From the NCBI GenBank assembly GCA_037721555.1, contig JBBJOI010000014.1:4255-68254 (forward strand): a stretch of 64,000 bases of DNA, written 5' to 3'. The stretch comes from Gaiellasilicea sp037721555 (lineage in GTDB: Bacteria; Actinomycetota; Thermoleophilia; Gaiellales; Gaiellaceae). The stretch's first letter is position 1. Every line of letters starts with the position of its first letter. The position numbers and the translations under genes were made by a program. The notes under the pieces were generated by a model. The model was not told where the DNA came from and searched no databases. It worked only from the letters and a program-made list of their open reading frames with translations. Positions 18,116-27,420 of the stretch are shown here, piece by piece.

Positions 18116-19842
18116 ACGAGCATCGCACGTCCACGAGCGTTCTCGTCGTCGGCACCGGCGCGGCGGGCCTGCGGGCCGCGATCGAGCTGGCGGAGAGCGG
18201 TGTGCAGGTGTTGTGCGTGGGCAAGCGCCGGCGCGACGACGCGCACACCGTGCTCGCTTCCGGCGGGATCAACGCCGCCCTCGCGACGATGGATCCCGAG
18301 GACAGCTGGCAGCAGCACGCCGCGGACACGCTCCGCGAGTCCTACTGGCTGGCCGACCCGCGCACGGTGGAGCTGCTCTGCCGCATGGCGCCGGCCGCGA
18401 TCGAGGACCTCGTGCGCTACGGCGCGGAGCTCGCCCGTGAGGACGACGGGCGGCTCACGCAGCGCTACTTCGGTGCGCACCGCTTCAGGCGAACCTGTTT
18501 CGCCGGCGACTACACCGGCCGGGAGATCCAGCGGACGCTGGTCGCTCGCGCCACCGAGGTGGGTGTCGCCATGCGCGACGACGTCTACATCACCCGCCTG
18601 CTCGTGCACGAAGGCCGCGTCTTCGGCGCCTACGGCTTCGATATCGAGGACGGGCGCCGCTGGGTGATCCTCGCCGACGCGGTCGTCCTCGCCGCGGGAG
18701 GCCACACCCGGATCTGGCGCCGCTCGTCCTCCCGGCGGGACGAGAACACCGGCGATGCGATGCGACTTGCCGCCGAGGCGGGCTGCAGGTTGCGCGACAT
18801 GGAGCTCGTCCAGTTCCACCCGACCGGGATGGTCTTCCCCGAGGAATCGGCAGGAACGCTGGTCACCGAGGCGGTGCGGGGCGAAGGCGGAATCCTCCGC
18901 AACGCGGCGGGCGAGCGCTTCATGGAGCGCTACGACCCCGAACGGCTAGAGCTCTCCACGCGCGACCGCGTCGCCCTCGCCAACTACACGGAGATCGCCG
19001 AGGGTCGCGGCAGCGAACACGGCGGCGTGCTCCTCGACATCTCCCACGTCGACCGCGAGCTGGTGCTACGGCGGCTGCCGCGCATGTACCGGCAGCTCCT
19101 CGACCTGGCCATGCTCGACATCACCAGCACGCCGATCGAGGTCGCCCCGACCGCGCACTACTCGATGGGCGGCGTCTGGGTCGACCCGAAGACGCACGCA
19201 ACCGATGTCGAAGGGCTCTACGCAGTCGGTGAGTGCGCCACCGGGGTGCACGGCGCCAACCGGCTCGGCGGCAACTCGCTGGCCGAGTGCATCGTCTTCG
19301 GGCGGATCGTGGGTGCCGAGGCGGCCCGCTGGTCGGCGGAGCTCGACCTGCAGGTGCGCGACCGTGCCGCGATCGCCGGCGCGCGCGAGGAGGTCGACGA
19401 GCTGCTCGCCCGCCGCGGCGAGGAGTTCGCCCGCCCGCTGCAGCGGGCGGTCCGCGACCTCATGTCCGAGTGCGGCGGAGTGATCCGGTCCGAGACCGGC
19501 CTCCGCGAGGGGCTGGCTCGCCTCGGCGAGGTCGCTACACGAGCGCAGGACATGGAAGTGCGGCCCGACATCGCCGGCTACGACGACCTCGCCCACGCCT
19601 TCGACTTGCAGGGCTCGCTCCTCGCCGCCCGCGCAACGCTCGCCTGTGCGCTGGAACGACGCGAAACCCGAGGGGCGCACAACCGCATCGACTTCCCCGA
19701 CCAAGACCCCGAGTTCCAGGTGAACCTCGTCTGGGCCGGCGAGGAAACCGTGACGCGCGAGCCGATCCCGCAGCCCTCCTCCGAAGTCGCGGCACTGGCC
19801 AGCGGGCCGGAGCTCGACGCGGCAGGCCGGCTGCTCGAGTAG
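18112..19842 (+). CDS. FAD-dependent fumarate reductase / succinate dehydrogenase-like flavoprotein
   Basis: A 576-residue flavoprotein of the FrdA/SdhA/L-aspartate oxidase superfamily. The N-terminal dinucleotide fold is VVGTGAAGLRAA. Catalytic-region motifs include QFHPTGM, AVRGEGGILRN, STRDRVALA and APTAHYSMGGV, with the FAD-contact motif GANRLGGNSLAEC. The C-terminal helical domain is present. No cytochrome b or iron-sulfur subunit gene follows. Instead the gene is coupled by ATGA to a NAD(P)H-flavin-heme membrane reductase, which may supply or take its electrons. The substrate could be fumarate, aspartate or a related enoate. The active-site loops alone do not decide this. Confidence 0.85.
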   Translation: MNEHRTSTSVLVVGTGAAGLRAAIELAESGVQVLCVGKRRRDDAHTVLASGGINAALATMDPEDSWQQHAADTLRESYWLADPRTVELLCRMAPAAIEDLVRYGAELAREDDGRLTQRYFGAHRFRRTCFAGDYTGREIQRTLVARATEVGVAMRDDVYITRLLVHEGRVFGAYGFDIEDGRRWVILADAVVLAAGGHTRIWRRSSSRRDENTGDAMRLAAEAGCRLRDMELVQFHPTGMVFPEESAGTLVTEAVRGEGGILRNAAGERFMERYDPERLELSTRDRVALANYTEIAEGRGSEHGGVLLDISHVDRELVLRRLPRMYRQLLDLAMLDITSTPIEVAPTAHYSMGGVWVDPKTHATDVEGLYAVGECATGVHGANRLGGNSLAECIVFGRIVGAEAARWSAELDLQVRDRAAIAGAREEVDELLARRGEEFARPLQRAVRDLMSECGGVIRSETGLREGLARLGEVATRAQDMEVRPDIAGYDDLAHAFDLQGSLLAARATLACALERRETRGAHNRIDFPDQDPEFQVNLVWAGEETVTREPIPQPSSEVAALASGPELDAAGRLLE

Positions 19843-20062
19843 CTGAGGGCGCGGGGCGCACGGACGATCGTCGCGATAGTTCCGGTAGCCGGGGATTCCC
19901 TCGCAGCGCCGTGGCCGGCACCGGAGGAAGGACGAGTGTGACGCAGCCGACCGCGGTACGCTGAACGCGAGTTCCGGTCGAAGTTGATCGTTTGCTGCCT
20001 GGATGTGGATCGAGCCGCGTCTACGCTGGCAACATCATACGCCTATTTGCAGGGAGTTTAAC
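19843..20062. other. spacer before copy D
   Basis: No gene is seen. 'gatcgtttgctgcc' at 19986-19999 matches the short motif found left of copy E and, inverted, left of copies C and G. Confidence 0.4.
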
Positions 20063-20231
20063 GGGAGCGACGGGACTCGAACCCGCGACCTCCGGCGTGA
20101 CAGGCTTGTTCCGCGGATACGACGATTGACGCGCTATCGCTCTATTGATGCGGCTCTGCGGGGTCTGGCGTCTGGTTTGCGCAGGATTGCTGAGCCTTGA
20201 TTTCGAGCGTTTGCTGCCCTTCTGCTGCCCG
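20063..20231 (-). repeat. tRNA-Asp 3'-half copy D with type I tail
   Basis: The core (20063-20105) is identical to the consensus. It is followed by 'ttgttccgcgg', a single ACGATTG unit (the other type I copies have two or three), 'gcgctatcgctctattgatgcg' and the gctgcccttctgctgcccg tail (about 20213-20231). Confidence 0.8.
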
Positions 20232-20476
20232 AGAACCGTCAACACTGGACGTCCGCGAGCAGACGATGACGCTGGCAGTCCAATACTGCGCCAGGATCGG
20301 CAAGCGAAAGGTGCGCCACTCGTTTGACGGCCTGAGCCCGTCCGCCTCGTTCTCGACGCTCGGCGGATTGGTGACGACGTCGAGCGAGGCGGCAATCGTG
20401 AGCGCGCTCCTCGCCGCCGAGGCGATGACCGGCCGGGACGGTGTGACGGCGCGCGCGTTCGAGCCCGAGCTGCTCG

Positions 20477-22009
20477 TCAGCGCGTTGCGGAGATAGGCCC
20501 GACGGATCGCACGAACTGCTTGATCGCCCGGACGAGCGCCGCGTCGGGGTCTCGCACAACCTCGCCGTGGTGGGAACCAACGGCGACATGCACGGTCGCA
20601 TGACGGGCGGCCGCGACCTGGGCTCGGATCGCGGCGTCGGGCAGGTACGGGAGCCCAGCGATCCACGGCTCCGACGCCTGGACGACGAGGACCGGGCACG
20701 TCAGCCGCCGAAGCGCGCCGAGGCTGTCCGCCTCGGTCACGGACTCCCATTCGGCCTCGAGGGCCTGCCGCAGCCCGCGCATGCGGTAACTGCCGTCCGA
20801 ACCCGGTGCGAGCGCATAGCGCGCGCTGCGGTCGATCCACCGTTCGACGTCGGTCTGTGGTTCGCGACCGTCGAGCTGCCAGCGCTCCAGGTATTCCTGA
20901 AAGCCTGCGTACCGGCAATCGAGCCCCGGGCCGAGGGCGCCGATCGCCTGGGCGGCGGCGTTCTCCGTGAAGGCTCGATCGCCGACGACCGCGTCGAGCA
21001 GGATCACGCCCGCCGCAGAGACGGCTTCGGCCGCAATTGTCGCGATTGCGCCGCCGACCGAGTGGCCGAGCAGCACCGGTTGCTCGAGCTCGAGCGCCTC
21101 GGCGAGCTGGCGCAGATCGGAGACGTGGTCCGCGACGGCGTATCCCCGCGGCGGCTTGTCGGAGAAGCCGTGGCCGCGGAGGTCGACGGCGATCACGCGC
21201 ACGTCCGGCGCGAGCCGTTCTCCGAGCGCGGTCAAGACGTAGGCGTTGCCCGCGGAACCGTGGATTGCGAGCACGGGCGGGTCGGCGCCCGGCCACTCGA
21301 CGACGTGCATCGAGATGTCCCGGAGCGGGATCAGATCCTCGAGCGGGAGCGGCCGGCCGTCCGGCGGACCCGACTCGTAGCGCGCGGCGACCGACGAACG
21401 CGGCCGAGCATGCAGCTCGGTGCGCACGATCCGCTGATAGCGGTCGTAGGCGTGACGCGCCTCGTCCTCCCTGCCCGCGGCCTCGTATGCCTGCACGAGC
21501 AGCACGTGCCCGTCCTCGAAGTAGGGATCGCTGCGAATCAGGCACTCGAGCGGCGCGATCGCGGCGGCGGGCGAGCGGCGCGCGAGCTTGACCGTCCCCT
21601 GCCGGAGCCGCTGGCGGGCGCGGTCGTCTTCCACGTAGAGCCAGTTGTGGAAATCGGCCGACGCGTTCACGGAGAGACCAGCGCAGAGGTCGCCGCGGTA
21701 GACGGAGAGGTCGCCGTCGTCGAGCGCGCGGACGTCCGTCGGGACGTCGAGCTCGACGGTGTCGCGGCCGGCGCGAATCCGGCTGCGGAGCGAGTCCGGC
21801 AGGCGGGCGCGAAGGTGGCTCAGGTGCCAGCGCAGGCTGTCGCGCGGATCGGCGGCGTCCGGAAAGAGAAGCTCGGCGAGCTCCCCACGAGGCAGGGGCC
21901 CGTCGCGCAACGCCAGATACGCGAGCAGCGCGAACGCCTTCGGGCGGAGCCGGAGCGGCTCGAGGCGTCCGTCCCGCAGCACCGCGGGCGGGCCGAGCAG
22001 GCACAGCAT
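20477..22009 (-). CDS. SARP/BTAD DNA-binding regulator fused to alpha/beta hydrolase
   Basis: A 510-residue fusion. Residues 1-75 form an OmpR-type winged helix of SARP proteins (MLCLLGPPAVL...LRPKAFALLAYLAL). Residues about 95-205 form the bacterial transcriptional activation (BTAD) helical domain. Residues about 230-505 form an alpha/beta hydrolase with oxyanion motif IHGSAGN, nucleophile elbow GHSVGG (Ser about 317) and a late histidine in GSHHGEVV. The start is the ATG at 22009, 8 bases after GGAGG; an upstream ATG at 22075 lacks support. SARP proteins usually carry ATPase or TPR partners, so a hydrolase fold in that place suggests a ligand-sensing or ligand-clearing switch. The gene is divergent from the secreted protein gene at 22099. 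Confidence 0.85.
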   Translation of the reverse strand: MLCLLGPPAVLRDGRLEPLRLRPKAFALLAYLALRDGPLPRGELAELLFPDAADPRDSLRWHLSHLRARLPDSLRSRIRAGRDTVELDVPTDVRALDDGDLSVYRGDLCAGLSVNASADFHNWLYVEDDRARQRLRQGTVKLARRSPAAAIAPLECLIRSDPYFEDGHVLLVQAYEAAGREDEARHAYDRYQRIVRTELHARPRSSVAARYESGPPDGRPLPLEDLIPLRDISMHVVEWPGADPPVLAIHGSAGNAYVLTALGERLAPDVRVIAVDLRGHGFSDKPPRGYAVADHVSDLRQLAEALELEQPVLLGHSVGGAIATIAAEAVSAAGVILLDAVVGDRAFTENAAAQAIGALGPGLDCRYAGFQEYLERWQLDGREPQTDVERWIDRSARYALAPGSDGSYRMRGLRQALEAEWESVTEADSLGALRRLTCPVLVVQASEPWIAGLPYLPDAAIRAQVAAARHATVHVAVGSHHGEVVRDPDAALVRAIKQFVRSVGPISATR

Positions 22010-22098
22010 CGGCGCCCCCTCCTCGACCGTGTGCGTCGTCGTGTGCGCCGGGGTGGCAGCTCTATCGTGATGCAAATCGACCGCGGAGGTCCTTTCTC

Positions 22099-22539
22099 AT
22101 GAGACGACTCGTCGTCATTCTGCTCTTCCTGCTCGGCGTCGTCACGGCCGCGCAGGCTCAGCCTGGCACGCAGAGCGTCCTCACCGCCGTCTCCGGCCAG
22201 GGGATCGGTCGAGTCAACGTCTCGCCGACGGCCAACGACAGCGCCGGAACGTTCGACGTCCAGGGCGTGGTGAACCTGCACCACGCACTCCCGAACACGA
22301 CGTTCACGATCGCACGCGCCGTCGACCTGAATCCCAACGGCGTCTGCACGAGCAACACCTGGAATCCCGTGCCGGAGACGCTGACCACGTCCAAGGGCGG
22401 AGCAGGCGCCGCACACTTCGAAATCGTGCGCGGAGCGCCCTTCACCGACGGCGTTCGCTTCGACGTTCGCTGGCGCGTCATGAGCCACGACGGCAGCCAG
22501 GTCCTCCTGAGCGACTGCTTCACCGTGACGGTGAAGTAG
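22099..22539 (+). CDS. small secreted protein
   Basis: A 146-residue protein with a clear signal peptide (basic MRR, hydrophobic core to about residue 17, cleavage after AQA). The mature part is predicted beta-rich, with two cysteines (CTSN and SDCF) that could form a disulfide. GGAGG lies 9 bases before the ATG. It is divergent from the SARP-hydrolase gene with 89 bases between, so it is a plausible target of that regulator. I do not recognise the family. Confidence 0.75.
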   Translation: MRRLVVILLFLLGVVTAAQAQPGTQSVLTAVSGQGIGRVNVSPTANDSAGTFDVQGVVNLHHALPNTTFTIARAVDLNPNGVCTSNTWNPVPETLTTSKGGAGAAHFEIVRGAPFTDGVRFDVRWRVMSHDGSQVLLSDCFTVTVK

Positions 22540-22547
22540 GCCGCAGC

Positions 22548-22705
22548 CTAGACCTCGAGCAGTAGCGCGTCGCCCTGGCCGCCGCCGGAGCAGATCGCCG
22601 CGAGGCGGAGGCCGCCACCCGAGCGGCGGAGCTCGTAGATCATCGTCGAGAGGATGCGCGAGCAGGACGCGCCGATCGGGTGGCCGAGCGCGACTGCGAT
22701 TGCTA
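22548..22705 (-). pseudogene. C-terminal fragment of a thiolase
   Basis: The minus strand encodes AIAVALGHPIGASCSRIL followed by a segment ending SGGGQGDALLLEV and a stop. This is the conserved C-terminal 50 residues of acetyl-CoA acetyltransferases (the GHPIGAS histidine loop and the GGGQG motif). The cysteine that is usually CASG-type reads ASCSR here. An in-frame TAA lies directly upstream, so the other 340 or so residues are missing. It is a stranded gene end, probably left by an insertion or deletion at the left edge of the next segment. Confidence 0.8.
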
Positions 22706-22889
22706 TTTAGTCGAGTCGTCGGCAGGAGGGGGACGGCCAGCCGTAACCGCGTGGGCTGATTCGATGACGGTCGCTCCGGCGAGGGCACTGAACCGAACAA
22801 CATCCCATGCCTGAAGCCGCCAACGATCAAGCACGACCTTTCGTCGCCCTTCGTTTACTTTCAGGCTCTCTGCGCTCTCATGATCCAAA

Positions 22890-23300
22890 ATGCAAACCGG
22901 ACTCGTGCTTGCCTGGCTCTACACGATTGCCGAGAAACGGCTTGTCGACGAGTTGCGCCGCCGGGCGCGGACCAAGGCGCACCTGCGTCAGATACCGCGG
23001 AGCAGAGTGGCTGTGGTCGACGACCCGTACGGAGCCGTGCTCGCCGACGCGATCCGCCGTGCGATCGAGCGGCTCCCGTCGTCTCAGCGGAGAGTCGTGG
23101 TTATGAAGGTCTTCAACAGGGCGAGGGCGTTGCAGCCGCCTCCGAACCGGTACGGCGTCGCTTTGTGGCTCAGCGAACACCAAGCGGCGGATGGGTTCCA
23201 CGGGGTAGGAGGGATTGGCGAGCTATGAGCACGCTCTACTGGAACTGCTCACGCCGGACGTGGCCGATGACACGCCGGAGGTCAAGGTGACGACCGCATC
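22890..23300 (+). pseudogene. ECF sigma factor fragment
   Basis: AWLYTIAEKRLVDELRRRAR matches the region 2.3-2.4 end of an ECF sigma factor, and AIRRAIERLPSSQRRVVVMKVF matches the start of region 4. After about 23120 the frame loses similarity; weak matches continue in a neighbouring frame (LQQGEGVAA). The start of region 2 is missing. No anti-sigma gene is nearby. This appears to be a truncated, frameshifted remnant. Confidence 0.6.
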
Positions 23301-23467
23301 CGCGACTTCCATCGGATCTAGCGAGCATCGCGATCCGGGCAGGTTCGCGTCGGCTTCGGCGCCGATGGACGGCTTTACGCGCGTCCCTTTTGATCGTTTG
23401 CTGCCCGAGCCGCGATGACGTTCTCGGACGCGACAACAAAAATAGCGTTTGTGCAGGTATTTTTTAC

Positions 23468-23648
23468 GGGTGCGACGGGACTCGAACCCGCGACCTCCGG
23501 CGTGACAGGCCGGTCATGGCGCTTCCCGGTTGAGCGGGGATAGGCGGGAATTCCCGTGAATCGCAGGGCTTTCCGCCCCTGTGGTTGCGGGGATTCGCGG
23601 GAGCCGACGGGGCCTTCCGGCAGGCCTGTGCGGGATGAGCGCGGGATG
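23468..23648 (-). repeat. tRNA-Asp 3'-half copy E with type II tail
   Basis: The core (23468-23510) has one substitution (gggTgcg). Beyond it the minus strand reads CCGGC before the anticodon loop, so the complete anticodon stem-loop is kept. The right flank lacks the type I tail and ends with TGTGCGGGATGAGCGCGGGATG-like sequence (23628-23648). The same flank type occurs at copy H and in the relics near 0.2 and 28.0 kb. Confidence 0.8.
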
Positions 23649-23914
23649 AGCAGTTGCCTCAACGGCAAACGGGGCCGGCTGGAGCGAGATGGGCCTGCAG
23701 CACCTCGCTGGCCATCAAGTGCAGCGGCGCGCCGGCGTCTCCGGCGGAAGGTGCCGGTACCTGAGCGTGGACGGTTCGGCGTCGAATCGCGTGATTCGCG
23801 GCAGCCGTGTGGATGCCCGCCACTCCGTCCGGCGCCGCGGTGGTGAGCGACCTTGGATGTTCCTATCCCGAGCGCCGAGGAATACGATCTGTCCACGCTG
23901 CCTGAGGAGGTCTG

Positions 23915-26769
23915 ATGTCGCCGGCGTTGGAAATCGTTGGGCGCGAGTCGGAGATCGATTCGGTTCACGACTTCCTGAAGGCCGTCCCTGCGGGACCGAT
24001 CACGATGCTCATCCAAGGCGAGATCGGGATCGGGAAGACGACGCTCTGGAGAGAGGGCGTCGCAGCAGCCGATGAGCGCGGACTGCAGGTGCTCGCCTGC
24101 AGGCCGGTCGAGGGCGAGATCGCGCTGCCGTTTGCCGCGCTGGGTGATCTCCTCGAGGGCGTGCCCGAGGATGTGCTGGCGAGGCTTCCCGAACCGCAGC
24201 GGGAGGCGCTCGAGATCGCGCTCCTCCGCGTCGAGACCAAGCCGGGGCGGTTGCAGGGGCGGGCGGTCGCTCTCGGTGTCCTCGGTGTCATTCGACTCCT
24301 CGCCGAGGATTCCCCGCTGGTGGTGGCCATCGATGATGTGCAGTGGCTGGACGCGCCCTCGGCCGACGCGCTTACGTTCGCGGCCAGCGATTGCGGGGCG
24401 AGTCGATCGGCTTCCTCCTCGCGCGCCGCGCGGAGACGCGAGCAGGCCCTCCTCTCGAGCTCGAGTCTGCTCTGGAGTCGGGCCGAGTCTCGCGTCTGCT
24501 TGTCCGCCCGCTCGATCTCCAATCGCTCGATCGGCTTCTCAGGACGCGGCTCGACAAGGCGTTTCTGCGCCCGGCGCTGGTCGAGTTGCAGCGGGTATCG
24601 GGAGGCAATCCGTTCTTTGCGCTCGAGCTTGGCCGGGCGCTGCTTGCGCGGGATGTCTCGCTCGCGCCCGGGGATCCACTTCCGGTACCGGCGAACCTCC
24701 ATGAGCTCGTTCGGGAGCGGCTCGCCGGGCTTCCCGCGGCGGCGAGAGAGGCGGCGCTTGTCGTCTCGGCGCTCTCGCGCCCGACGGTCGAGCTCGTGGC
24801 TGCGGCCGCTATCCGCGGGGGCGGGGAGGCCGCGCTCGAGAAGGCGGAGGCCGCCGGAGTCGTTGAGCTCGCGGACGACCGCATCCGCTTCTCGCACCCG
24901 CTGCTCGCGTCCGTCGTCTATGCGCAGGCGGCGGGGTCGCGGAGGCGTGCACTTCATGCCCGCCTGGCGGAGATCGTCGACGACGCTGACGAACGCGCGC
25001 GGCATCTCGCTCTCGCCGCGACCGGTCCTGACCCGCAGGTGGCCGCCGCCGTCGAGGATGCCGCGCGGCGGGCAAGGGCGCGCGGGGCGCCGCAGGCCGC
25101 AGCAGAGCTCTGGGAGCGGGCACGGAGGCTGACGCCGCCCGACGACGCCGAGGGTTGGAGGCGGGCGGTCGAGGCCGGAGAGTGCCATCTCGAGGCGGGA
25201 GATACCGACCGGGCGCGGGTGCTGCTCGAAGACGTGGTGGCGCGCCTTCCTCCCGGACCCGAGCGCGCAGCCGCGCTCACCCGCCTCGCGTGGGTCAGGT
25301 CTTTCGGTAAGGGCTCCCACGTCGGCGCCGACCTGTTCCGCGCCGCGCTCGCAGAGATTGGAGACGATCTCGCCTCGCGTATCGAGATCGAGAGAGGGCT
25401 CGCCTGGAGCATCCACGAGATCGGCGACATGGCGGCGGCGGAGGCTCATGCGAGTGCGGCGCTTGAGATGGCCGAGCGGCTCGGTCAACCTACTCTGCTC
25501 GCAGGCGCGCTCGCGGATATGGCCTTCTTCGAGACCGTTCGCGGACGGGGGATCCCGACCGCGTTGATCGAGCGCGCCCTCGAGCTCGAGAGGAAGGACG
25601 AGTGGCGGCCGTTCCTGGGGCGCTTCGGCCCCGTCTGGATCCAGGGGGTGCTGCTCGAATGGGCCGGGGATCTCGATGCAGCACGGTCGACGCTCGATGC
25701 ACTTCGGCAGAGCATGCTCGCACAGGGCGGCGAGCACTCCGTGAACTACCTGGCCTTCCAGCTCGGTCGCGTCGAGTGCTTGGCCGGAAACTGGGAGCTC
25801 GCGTCGCGCTACGCCGAAGAGTGCTTCGAGGCGACGCTGCAGACCGGCCAGGAGGACGAACGCCCGTTCGCGCTGACGATCAAGGCGCTCGTCGACGCCC
25901 ACCTCGGGCGTGTGGCCGAAGCGCGTGCCGCGACCGACGAGGGGCTGCCCCTCGCGCTCCAAGTCGGAGTCCTACCCGCGCACCTCGAGATGCTCGCGAT
26001 TCGGGGCTTCCTCGAGCACTCGCTCGGCGACGCGCGCGAGGCACATCGCTTTCTCGGCCCACTTCCTCGCGCCGCAGCGGAAGCGGGGTTCGGCGAGCCG
26101 GCGCTGTTCCGTTTCCACGGCGACGCGATCGAGACCTTACTGGAGCTCGGTGAGCAGGAGCCGGCCGCCACGCTCCTCGCTGAACTGGAGGGGCTGGGCA
26201 CCGCACTGGAGCGCGTGTGGGCGCAGACGATCGCGAGCCGCTGCCGAGCGCTGCTCAACGCCGCCGCCGGTGACACTGACGCTGCGTACGCGGCCATCGA
26301 CCGTGCGCTTGAGCTGCACGAGGATCTCAAAGAGCCGTTCGAGCGCGGGCGGACGCTTCTAGTTCTGGGGACACTGCAGCGCCGGAGCCGCAAGAAGCGC
26401 GTCGCTAGGGAATCGCTGACGCAGGCGCTTGCCGTGTTCGATGACCTCGGCGCCAGGCTCTGGTCCGAAAAGGCTCGCGCCGAGTTGAGACGGATCGGCG
26501 GACGGGCCGCCGCTCCCGGGACGCTTACGGCGACCGAGGAGCGCGTGGCGGGGCTCGTGGCCGCGGGGCGGACGTACCGGGAGGCCGCGGACGCGCTCTT
26601 CATGAGCCCGAAGACGGTGCAGTGGAACCTGTCAAAGATCTACCGCAAGCTCGGCGTCCGCTCCCGCGCCGAACTCGCCGCCAAGCTCGCGGCCGAAGGC
26701 GGGCCTCGAGGCGGCTCCCCGCCTCGGGATAGCGGACAAAGTCCAGCCGTTCCGCCGGTTCCCGAGTAG
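23915..26769 (+). CDS. LuxR-family large ATPase regulator, frameshifted
   Basis: A LAL-type regulator of about 950 residues split by one missing base at 24386-24388. Frame 1 (from ATG 23915, with GAGGAGG 4 bases upstream) gives VGRESEID, Walker A QGEIGIGKTTLW and Walker B LVVAIDDVQWLD. After TFAA the other frame continues with RLRGESIGFLLARR, SGGNPFFALELGR, a long TPR-like helical region and a C-terminal LuxR helix-turn-helix (LTATEERVAGLVAAGRTYREA...MSPKTVQWNLSKIYRKLG). The paralogue at 32400-35180 has FAARRL at the break and is intact, which locates the lesion. No slippery heptamer is present, so programmed frameshifting is unlikely. It is either a recent mutation or a sequence error. Confidence 0.85.
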
Positions 26770-26924
26770 ATCGTCCCTTTCAAAACCGGCGACTCCGCCG
26801 ATTTCGCCGAAGCTCGTCCGCGCGTACCGTCGGTTCAGGTCAGCAACGAGCAAAAAGGAGCGGCCATGTACCCCCAGGTAACGCAGTTTGAGACACGTGA
26901 GCGACTCCGATGAAAGGAGCAGAC

Positions 26925-27368
26925 ATGAACATCTCGCATCAGATCCGTTGGGTCGCTGGCCTCCTGGCGGCGATCGCCGTACTGATCGCGCTCGCCGGAA
27001 TCGCCCAAGCGGCAACCGCGCGGCCTGCCGCCATGTCGACCCCCGAGTACCGGGCGCTGATGCTTCGCAGCCAAGCGCTCAACAAGATCTACCACCTCGG
27101 CACCTACAGCCGCGTCCGAGTGGGCATGACCGGCGCCGAGTATCGCGCGCTGAAGCTGCGCAGCGAGGCACTGAACAAGAAGTACGGCCTTGGGCATAGG
27201 AAGACGGCGGCCGCAGCACCAAAGCTGGCAACCGTGGCCGGCGGCTTCTCGTGGACGGCGTTTGGAATCGGCGCAGCGGCTGTGGCGGGCCTCGTGCTTC
27301 TGCTTGCCGGCGCGATCGCAGCGAGGCGCTCCGGCCATCGCATCCCTCGAACTCGCACCTCCTCGTAG
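26925..27368 (+). CDS. membrane-anchored protein with two EYRAL-LRS-ALN repeats
   Basis: A 147-residue protein. A signal peptide or N-terminal helix (8-30, ending AQAA) is followed by two tandem motifs, TPEYRALMLRSQALNKIYHLG (approximately 39-59) and GAEYRALKLRSEALNKKYGLG (approximately 70-90), a linker, a transmembrane helix (about 112-133) and a basic tail. AGGAG lies 6 bases before the ATG at 26925; an in-frame ATG 15 bases earlier is unlikely. The topology places the repeats outside or in the periplasm-like space. The function is unknown. The identical spacing of Y, R, L and N residues suggests a peptide-binding or self-association unit. It lies 155 bp after the LuxR gene. Confidence 0.72.
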   Translation: MNISHQIRWVAGLLAAIAVLIALAGIAQAATARPAAMSTPEYRALMLRSQALNKIYHLGTYSRVRVGMTGAEYRALKLRSEALNKKYGLGHRKTAAAAPKLATVAGGFSWTAFGIGAAAVAGLVLLLAGAIAARRSGHRIPRTRTSS

Positions 27369-27378
27369 ATGCGCCGCA

Positions 27379-27420
27379 CCACCGCCCCCGGCCTGGTGCC
27401 CTCCCGGCCGGGGGTGGTGG
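27379..27420 (+). terminator. hairpin after the repeat protein gene
   Basis: CCACCGCCCCCGGCC (27379-27393) pairs with GGCCGGGGGTGGTGG (27406-27420) with one mismatch around a 12-nt loop. The hairpin begins 11 bases after the stop codon. It has no T run. Confidence 0.65.

Noticed and set aside
16975..19842. 955-residue plus-strand frame over the flavocytochrome and flavoprotein genes
   Set aside because: It only becomes sensible after 18112, where it is the FrdA-like gene; the first part is an Arg-rich shadow of the flavocytochrome.
20142..22004. 620-residue minus-strand protein
   Set aside because: Arg/Pro/Ala-rich shadow of the SARP-hydrolase gene in another frame; its C-terminal part just reads through the type I tail.
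24380..24392. Programmed frameshift in the LuxR giant
   Set aside because: No slippery heptamer or downstream structure is visible, and the intact paralogue has the missing base, so mutation or error is more likely.
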